Made by a program: the position numbers and the translations under genes | The notes under the pieces: generated by a model | What the model was told of the DNA's origin: nothing | Databases searched by the model: none | The model's input: the letters and a program-made list of their open reading frames with translations, nothing else | Assembly (NCBI GenBank): GCA_903813345.2 | Contig: CAIIXF020000012.1 | Span: 2,833,318 to 2,897,317 of the forward strand | From: Owenia fusiformis | Taxonomy: Eukaryota > Annelida > Polychaeta > Sabellida > Oweniidae | Direction of reading: 5' to 3' | DNA: 64,000 nt | Shown: piece after piece, positions 59,001 to 64,000 of the stretch | How positions within the stretch are numbered: position 1 is the first letter of the stretch | Layout of the letters: the number at the start of each line of letters is the position of its first letter

Positions 59001-59547
59001 TCTGATAAGCTCATCTTGCCATGGCATGCCACATACTTTTTAAATGTACATTTAGGTGAATAGACTATAAAGGAGGTTTGATACAATATTTTACAAACAA
59101 AACACAAGCTATTTTGTAAAACTGGGGAGATTTTGATAAAAGAAATTGACTTCTGTCTGTTTCTTATTCAACCCGTGGTGACTACATTTAGATTTAACTT
59201 AGCCGAACTACATGAAGTGACTAATATTGAAGCATCGTTATCATCTTTCAGAATCATTATTGCAATATCAAACTTAGATCTCGCTTAGTCAGACTAGATG
59301 GTATGACCTCACAGTGAAGTTTTGTTGTCATATTTCAGAATCATTAGCGCAACGTCCAAAATTAAAGCTCTTACCAAGGGGGTCAACAGCTACGGAAGGT
59401 CCAAAACCAAGTGCTTCAGATAGCGCTCCTCCAAATCGCAACACCAGTATATTTGGATCGGGGAAGCCACGTGATAAAATAGATGTGGATTTAAAACCAG
59501 AATCTAGACCATCAGAAAGAAAAACTAGCGAAAGTAGTAATCAATAG
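53073..59547 (+). CDS. EIF4H: Eukaryotic translation initiation factor 4H (complete, 7 exons)
   Basis: Exons 53073-53125, 55406-55571, 55851-55899, 56256-56320, 57022-57115, 57763-58020 and 59339-59547 have GT-AG boundaries and continuous phase, giving 894 nt (297 aa plus stop). The protein starts [18 protein letters not shown], then has one RRM with RNP2 (AYVGNL) and RNP1 (KGFSYVEF), ending [19 protein letters not shown], then an RGG/YG-rich tail and a C-terminal [10 protein letters not shown] ... [12 protein letters not shown] block. This is the eIF4H layout. eIF4H binds RNA and stimulates eIF4A helicase in scanning, in the cytoplasm. The C-terminal SIFG.G.PR motif distinguishes it from generic RGG proteins; eIF4B is longer. 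The gene looks intact and is divergent from the receptor, about 5.7 kb away. Confidence 0.93.
53754..54231. mobile_element. Foldback MITE in eIF4H intron 1
   Basis: Starts GGACAGCTGAATAATAATAG and ends CTATTATTCAGCTGTCC. Arms of about 200 nt (TCGATCCGCGGCTTACTTTT, CATTCACTCGACTAACAATT and inverses) nearly meet at the centre around CCATATTGGAATT/AATATGGCG. Confidence 0.88.
54235..55400. other. Remainder of eIF4H intron 1
   Basis: AT-rich, no genes. The 63-aa minus-strand frame at 54459-54650 has no domain features. The polypyrimidine tract and AG for exon 2 are at about 55389-55405 (TTTTTTTGTTTTCCAG). Confidence 0.45.
55800..55845. repeat. Short tandem repeat before exon 3
   Basis: Consecutive AAATGTACTTG/TTAATGTACTTG words (about 14 bp unit) lie within 60 bp of the eIF4H exon 3 acceptor. 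Confidence 0.6.
56545..57018. repeat. 30-bp minisatellite in eIF4H intron 4
   Basis: About 15 near-identical copies of a 30-bp unit (AACTCATTCATTGTTGAATC plus ACTAAAGATA), with two shortened units. The unit is a multiple of three with no stop on either strand in some frames, so it translates as a decapeptide. The array runs up to the exon 5 acceptor (CATTGTTTTTCAG, 57021); the last unit supplies part of the splice context. Confidence 0.95.
57190..57620. repeat. GATGGC/CACACATGATAGAG tandem repeat in intron 5
   Basis: Three diverged units with CGCACACATGATAGAGGATA and GCCATCTTGTTTTCTGGC. A distant relative of the 145-bp units at 33.5-34.3 and 37.3-37.8 kb, with the same CATCTTG...CTGGC...TCTTGTCATC order. 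Confidence 0.75.
58230..58545. mobile_element. Foldback element in eIF4H intron 6
   Basis: Left arm with GTTCAGAAGACAACAGAATC and TCATATGTTTAAGAAAATGT, right arm with the inverses (CGATTCTGTTGTCTTCTGAG; ACATTTTCTAAAACATATGA). The ends are CGACGAC/ACGTCGTG-like. Confidence 0.8.
58546..59338. other. Remainder of eIF4H intron 6
   Basis: No genes. A word pair (CTTAGATCTCGCTTAGTCAGA and surrounding TTTCAGAATCATTA...) near 59245-59340 duplicates the exon 7 acceptor region: TTTCAGAATCATTATTGCAA at about 59247 against TTTCAGAATCATTAGCGCAA at 59333. This is a decoy acceptor about 90 bp upstream. Confidence 0.5.
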
Positions 59548-59655
59548 TTGCTACATATACTGTACATAGGTAAGGATAGTTGCTACATATACTGGTAAGG
59601 ATAGTTGCTACATATAAGGATAGTTGCTACATATACTGTACATAGGTCAGTCAGC
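59547..59655. repeat. Tandem repeat at the eIF4H stop codon
   Basis: ATAGTTGCTACATATACTGT and GGTAAGGATAGTTGC words are repeated about four times, starting at the stop codon. They create several GTAAGG donor-like sites at the start of the 3' UTR. Confidence 0.8.
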
Positions 59656-59848
59656 ATTAGTATTAGCACCATAAGGAGCCACTCCAGTGCATCTGTACTG
59701 TAGAAAGTCAAAATTTCATTTTGTTTTCGAAAAAATTGAAATCTTTTTTTTACCAAAAAATCACATTCTATGCCTGCATTGTTTCTCATTAATGTATCAA
59801 AAGTCAGATGTACATCACCACTGCCTCTATCTAACCCTACGCCTACTA

Positions 59849-60703
59849 TCACACCAAACTAGTTTTCACTACGTTCTCGAATATGGGCTTAAACTGTTCA
59901 CGAACGGATTTGACGTACTTAGAACCGTTTCAGGTCTTTTAACAAACTTTATCAAAATACCCAAACGAGCAGGTCATCCAGAACTTAGAGCATGCTCAAA
60001 ATTTTCTGGTGACGTTTTTGGTGACATCATGTTCTGCAATCAGAACGAGTGACAACGTACTTAAGACGACCTGGACGCACTGGGGACACACTACAAACTG
60101 AACTGTCATACTTCAATCCTACTAGGGACATATCACGACATTGTGAAGTTAGACGTAAATTGCAGTCATGAGTACATCGTTTGTAGCTTATGAATGAATT
60201 AACAAAAATAGCTATCACACCAAACAAGTGTTCACTGCGTTCTGTAAAACATTGCAGAACTGGTTTTTAACTGTGTACGAACTGGATGAATGTAGCTACA
60301 ACGTTCTATGGTCTATTTACAAACTTCATGGACTTTCCCGGACAGGAATGTGATTTAGAATTTTGAATCAATTCAAAATTCAATGGCGACATGGGCATTC
60401 TGTTATCAGAACGTCTGACAACGTACTTCAAATGAGATGACCTAGTAGACCAGGAACTTGATTGCTGTACTTCAACCCTACTAAGACACATTATACGACG
60501 TGCAATGGATATCTGTTGCAATATGTGTGCACTGATATGGTGCAATCTAAACGAACTGGGAATGAGATGGACGTATTGAAGACTGTATATAAACGAAGTA
60601 GCTAATTATTTCAGACATATATCACGACAACAGCCAGATTTAGCCTGTTTTACAGCTTTTTCCTAAGACTGAAAAGAAGGGTTGAAAACTAGTTTGGTGG
60701 GAT
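59849..60703. mobile_element. TIR element, copy 2 (CACCAAACTAGTT family, inverted)
   Basis: Starts TCACACCAAACTAGTTTTCA and ends GAAAACTAGTTTGGTGGGA. An internal TAGCTATCACACCAAACAAG near 60190 matches the internal terminus of copy 1 (near 20000) in inverse orientation, so both copies share the composite structure. Confidence 0.78.
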
Positions 60704-60738
60704 TAACGATTAAAAAATGTTTATTTTTTCTGTTCCAG

Positions 60739-62495
60739 ATATTTAAAGCAATGGTGCATATAGCAACCTCGACCTGTAGATAGAACTTGTGGACTCTTCC
60801 CTGATTACAGTTACATGAGATTTATGCTCATTTTCTGTAAAGTTTAGAATCTAAATGATTTTCCTGCATTCTTGTGTTGAATATAGAAAATGAGTTTTCT
60901 TATCCTACCCCGTTTATCTCCAAAAGCCTGAATAATTTTGGGACCTTTTTGCATGTTTATGCTTTAAAGAAGATTTGATTTCAAGATTTAGTGAAGTGTA
61001 ATTCTATGAAAAGGCATGAATTTTGCATGAAATTTGAGACATACTGAACAAGGAATATAGATGTCACTACAAAACATCAATATCGATTCAGGCCTTGAAC
61101 AGGATTCATTTATGAGTATTCATTAAAAAGCTCATAATATTTGGACTTTATAAGAGACTAGTGCTGCTTAAAGTGATATTGAGATTTATACATCAAGAAT
61201 AATTCATTGTTTGAATTGCACAAATGTATTTATCACTGGAATCATGATTGTAAAAACATTCAACCACTTTTCTTCAAAGAATAAGAAACTTAATATAAGA
61301 AGTGGTAAAATACTTCTTATTCGAAGTGCTCATTGTATATAAACCCACGAAGTATCAAGTTGTCATCATAATTATGGTTGTCATAGAAACGTTAAATTTA
61401 TTGTTAAACAATGAATTTCTAGGTGATGAATTTTCAGATTTTATTGGCTTCTCATTGAATTTAATTTCACATATTTTTGTATTATACTTTTTGATTTATT
61501 TTGGTAATTTTAATTGATTCAGAATGATTTTTGATCTATCATGATACACGCACATCCCTTGTACATTGTACATACCCATATATATGTTAAAAATATTGCA
61601 GTTGAATTTTACAGTATAATATAACACAAAACATTAAATTGTGTGGTTTGATTCGGCAAATACCACCAATTAATGTAAAAATAAGAATTGGATAGATAAA
61701 AGACTTGTTCGATAGTACACATAATATATATGCATAAACTCATTTCTTTGTATTGTACTTCAGTATAAGAAAAACATACGCTTTACTTCAACATTAGAGG
61801 GAAAAAATGAGAAGTCAAGTTTAAACCAGTGACCATAGAAAGAGTCACACAGAGCTCATACTTAAACATTTGCTGTATACTGAGAGCTCACACTCGTAGA
61901 TTTTGCTGTAAATTATTAGCTTCTAGTTTAGAATATTAGGTAGGTCTTATGGTGGCTGGTTTATGTCTGTGTCACCAATGTTAACATGAGAAAGGTTCAT
62001 TTTTTAAGAGATCTCCCAATTCTTAATGTTTAACTTTAGAGGCATGTATCTTAGCTTTTTCGTAATTTTTATTATCAGCTTATTGAAAAACTATCCGAAA
62101 ATGCAATTTTGAATTATTTTTTTCATTTCTGAAAATTTATACATGCTTCCTGATTATATGATTTATTTTATATGTACAGGTTGTAACACAGTTGTGATAT
62201 TCACAATTGATGTGATCACCCTGTATATTGTCCAGCGTGTTCATACATTTAAAGCAATTGTACATAATCATTGTATATAATATTGTGCAAGTTATTGTAC
62301 ATATTGTATCAAGGGTTTTAAGTTGTATTATCATTTCCATATATATTTATATGTTATTCAAATAATCATTTGTGTGCTTGGTTGACATGTACGATGACTA
62401 TCAATGGAATATACGGAATAACTGTCGATGCAAACACCTTAAAGTTTGTAAATATACAGTCTCAAGTTATTGTTATTAAAGATTGGCATGAAATA
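60739..62495 (+). other. Probable eIF4H 3' UTR exon
   Basis: TTTTTTCTGTTCCAG at 60724-60738 is a strong acceptor, and GTAAGG donors follow the stop codon (for example 59570). Splicing would remove the transposon at 59849-60703. The interval is AT-rich and non-coding. ATTAAA at 62475-62480 is a plausible polyadenylation signal; AATAAA at 63827 is an alternative. Confidence 0.45.
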
Positions 62496-62496
62496 T

Positions 62497-63315
62497 TGAG
62501 TGGAAGGTTTAGCCATGAACTTTAGTTAGGCGAGGCAAAAGTCAACAGATGAGGCCAATTTGGGCTAAATTGTGTATTACTACATGAGGACTTCATTCAC
62601 ACAGTTTAAGTTGAAAAATGTCTGAAAATTATATTTCTGTACAGTTTTGAGCAGAAAGTTTCTATTTGAAAAGGCTTAGCCAGGAACTAAAGTTAGGTGA
62701 AGCAAAAGTCAACAGATGAGGCTAATTTAGGCTAAATTGTGCATTACTACATTAGGACTTCATTCACACAGTTAAAGTTGAAAAAATGTCTGAAAATTAC
62801 ATATCTGTACAATTTTGAGCGGAAAGTTTCTATTTGGAAAGGTTTATCCAGGAACTTAAGTTAGGTGAAGCAAAAGTCACTGATGAGGCCAATTTAGGCT
62901 AAATTGTGCATTACTACATTAGGACTTCATTCACACAGTTAAAGTTGAAAAAATGTCTGAAAATTACATATCTGTACAATTTTGAGCGGAAAGTTTCTAT
63001 TTGGAAAGGTTTATCCAGGAACTTAAGTTAGGTGAAGCAAAAGTCAACAGATGAGGCCAATTTAGGCTAAATTGTGCATTACTACATTAGGACTTTATTC
63101 ACACAGTTAAAGTTGAAAAATGTCTGAAAATTATATTTCTGTACAGTTTTGAGCAGAAAGTTTCTATTTGAAAAGGCTTAGCCAGGAACTAAGTTAGACG
63201 AGGCAAAAATCAACAGATGAGGCCAATTTAGGCTAAATTGTGCATTACTACATTAGGATTTCATTCACACAGTTAAAGTTGATAAATGTTTGAGAATTAT
63301 ATTTCTGTACAATTT
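62497..63315. repeat. Tandem repeat, about 167-176 bp unit
   Basis: Nearly five units, each with AAAAGTCAACAGATGAGGCC, TTAGGCTAAATTGTGCATTA and TTGAAAAATGTCTGAAAATT. Starts directly after the candidate 3' end of eIF4H. Confidence 0.92.
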
Positions 63316-64000
63316 TGGTGATTGATTGTCTCGCCAGCCTCATGCCTCACTACACCCATGGTTTGGTAGGGTACCACGAGGTTTAATGTAGTCCTCCTTT
63401 GCTTTGGTAATAACTGATCGATTCTCCTTATTGGCTGATTGCTCATCTGAATCAAACTGTTAATAGCGAAAATATGTCGCCATGACAAATAGGATTAAAT
63501 AGAATTATTTTCATGAATTGAATACTGTAAATGAGGTTTGTTGATCATTTTTTAAAATTAACAATCAAACGTGTATACAAATATCTGCACCCCATTTTTG
63601 AATTAGAATATAAGTTGTATTTAGAATTGTAAAATTATGAAATGGCAAATTGTAAACCGTTTTAGGTGGTGCAGGTCTGAGACTTGTTTAATGGATATTC
63701 CATGGTGTACATGTCATATCTTATTTGTAATTGTACAAAAGTTGGAGTGTATAAAACGTGTAGAATAAAATTAAAATATAACGTTGGAAATATACATGTC
63801 AAAGTTTTGTCTCTTATATGCCCCTCAATAAAGTTTATTGAATCTGTAACATCAAGGAGAACACATGATTATTAATTCCCTGGAATGGACTTTGGTTCTG
63901 CAAGAAGTGTTTTTAACTTTCAGTGCCTTTGACCCTCTTATTATGTCACCACCACAAGTGATGACATATGTCTCCTTTTTGTGGACTGTGTTTGGCGTTT
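63316..64000. other. Right edge, unassigned
   Basis: No gene recognised. AATAAA at 63827-63832 could serve a plus-strand transcript. TTATGTCACCACCACAAGTG at 63940 is the start of a repeat also seen at 34594. Confidence 0.4.

Overview
This is intron-rich, AT-rich eukaryotic DNA from an animal, most likely a marine invertebrate. A lophotrochozoan such as a bivalve or brachiopod fits the small DNA transposons, the tRNA-derived SINE and the receptor architecture, but the species cannot be fixed from the sequence. No bacterial-style genes or operons are present; coding sequence is a small fraction and repeats dominate.

Minus strand, about 0.3-47.3 kb: exons of a polycystin-1-family receptor (PKD1-like) that runs off the left edge. 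Read 5' to 3' (right to left), a full set of phase-compatible exons encodes a signal peptide (47.3 kb), an unrecognised ectodomain of about 160 residues (46.3-42.4 kb), a second signal-peptide exon (31.6 kb), four chitin-binding type-2 (CBM14/peritrophin-A) exons of exactly 171 nt (23.7, 23.1, 17.2, 14.7 kb), three 27-nt microexons (21.5, 20.7, 13.1 kb), a third signal-peptide exon (11.9 kb), two PAN/Apple exons (9.2, 8.8 kb), a Thr-rich stalk (7.3-6.3 kb), a GAIN-like region (6.1-4.1 kb), the first membrane segment (2.5 kb), a PLAT domain split over two exons (2.1 and 1.3 kb) and membrane segments 2-5 (0.9-0.3 kb). Nearly all ectodomain junctions are phase 1. Starting at 47.3, 31.6 or 11.9 kb keeps the reading frame in each case (1532, 1370 or 1126 codons inside the window). 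The locus may therefore be one receptor gene with alternative first exons, or two or three head-to-tail genes.

Plus strand, 53.07-59.55 kb: a complete seven-exon gene for translation factor eIF4H (297 aa: one RRM plus an RGG-rich tail), probably with a spliced 3' UTR reaching about 62.5 kb. An ETS site lies just upstream of its ATG.

The rest is repeats. They include TIR and foldback elements, several nested (40.5-41.9 kb; 49.9-52.5 kb); a GC-rich TIR family (27.4-31.5, 39.0, 39.3-39.9, 39.9-40.1 kb); a 5'-truncated L1-like insertion with a 15-bp target duplication (34.7-35.9 kb); other LINE fragments (12.7 and 15.8-16.5 kb); a decayed mariner-like transposase fragment (49.6 kb); a tRNA-derived SINE (50.9 kb); and many minisatellites. 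One minisatellite, in eIF4H intron 4, is open in frame into exon 5.

All exon limits were read by eye from splice consensus, phase and family resemblance. No searches or RNA evidence were available.
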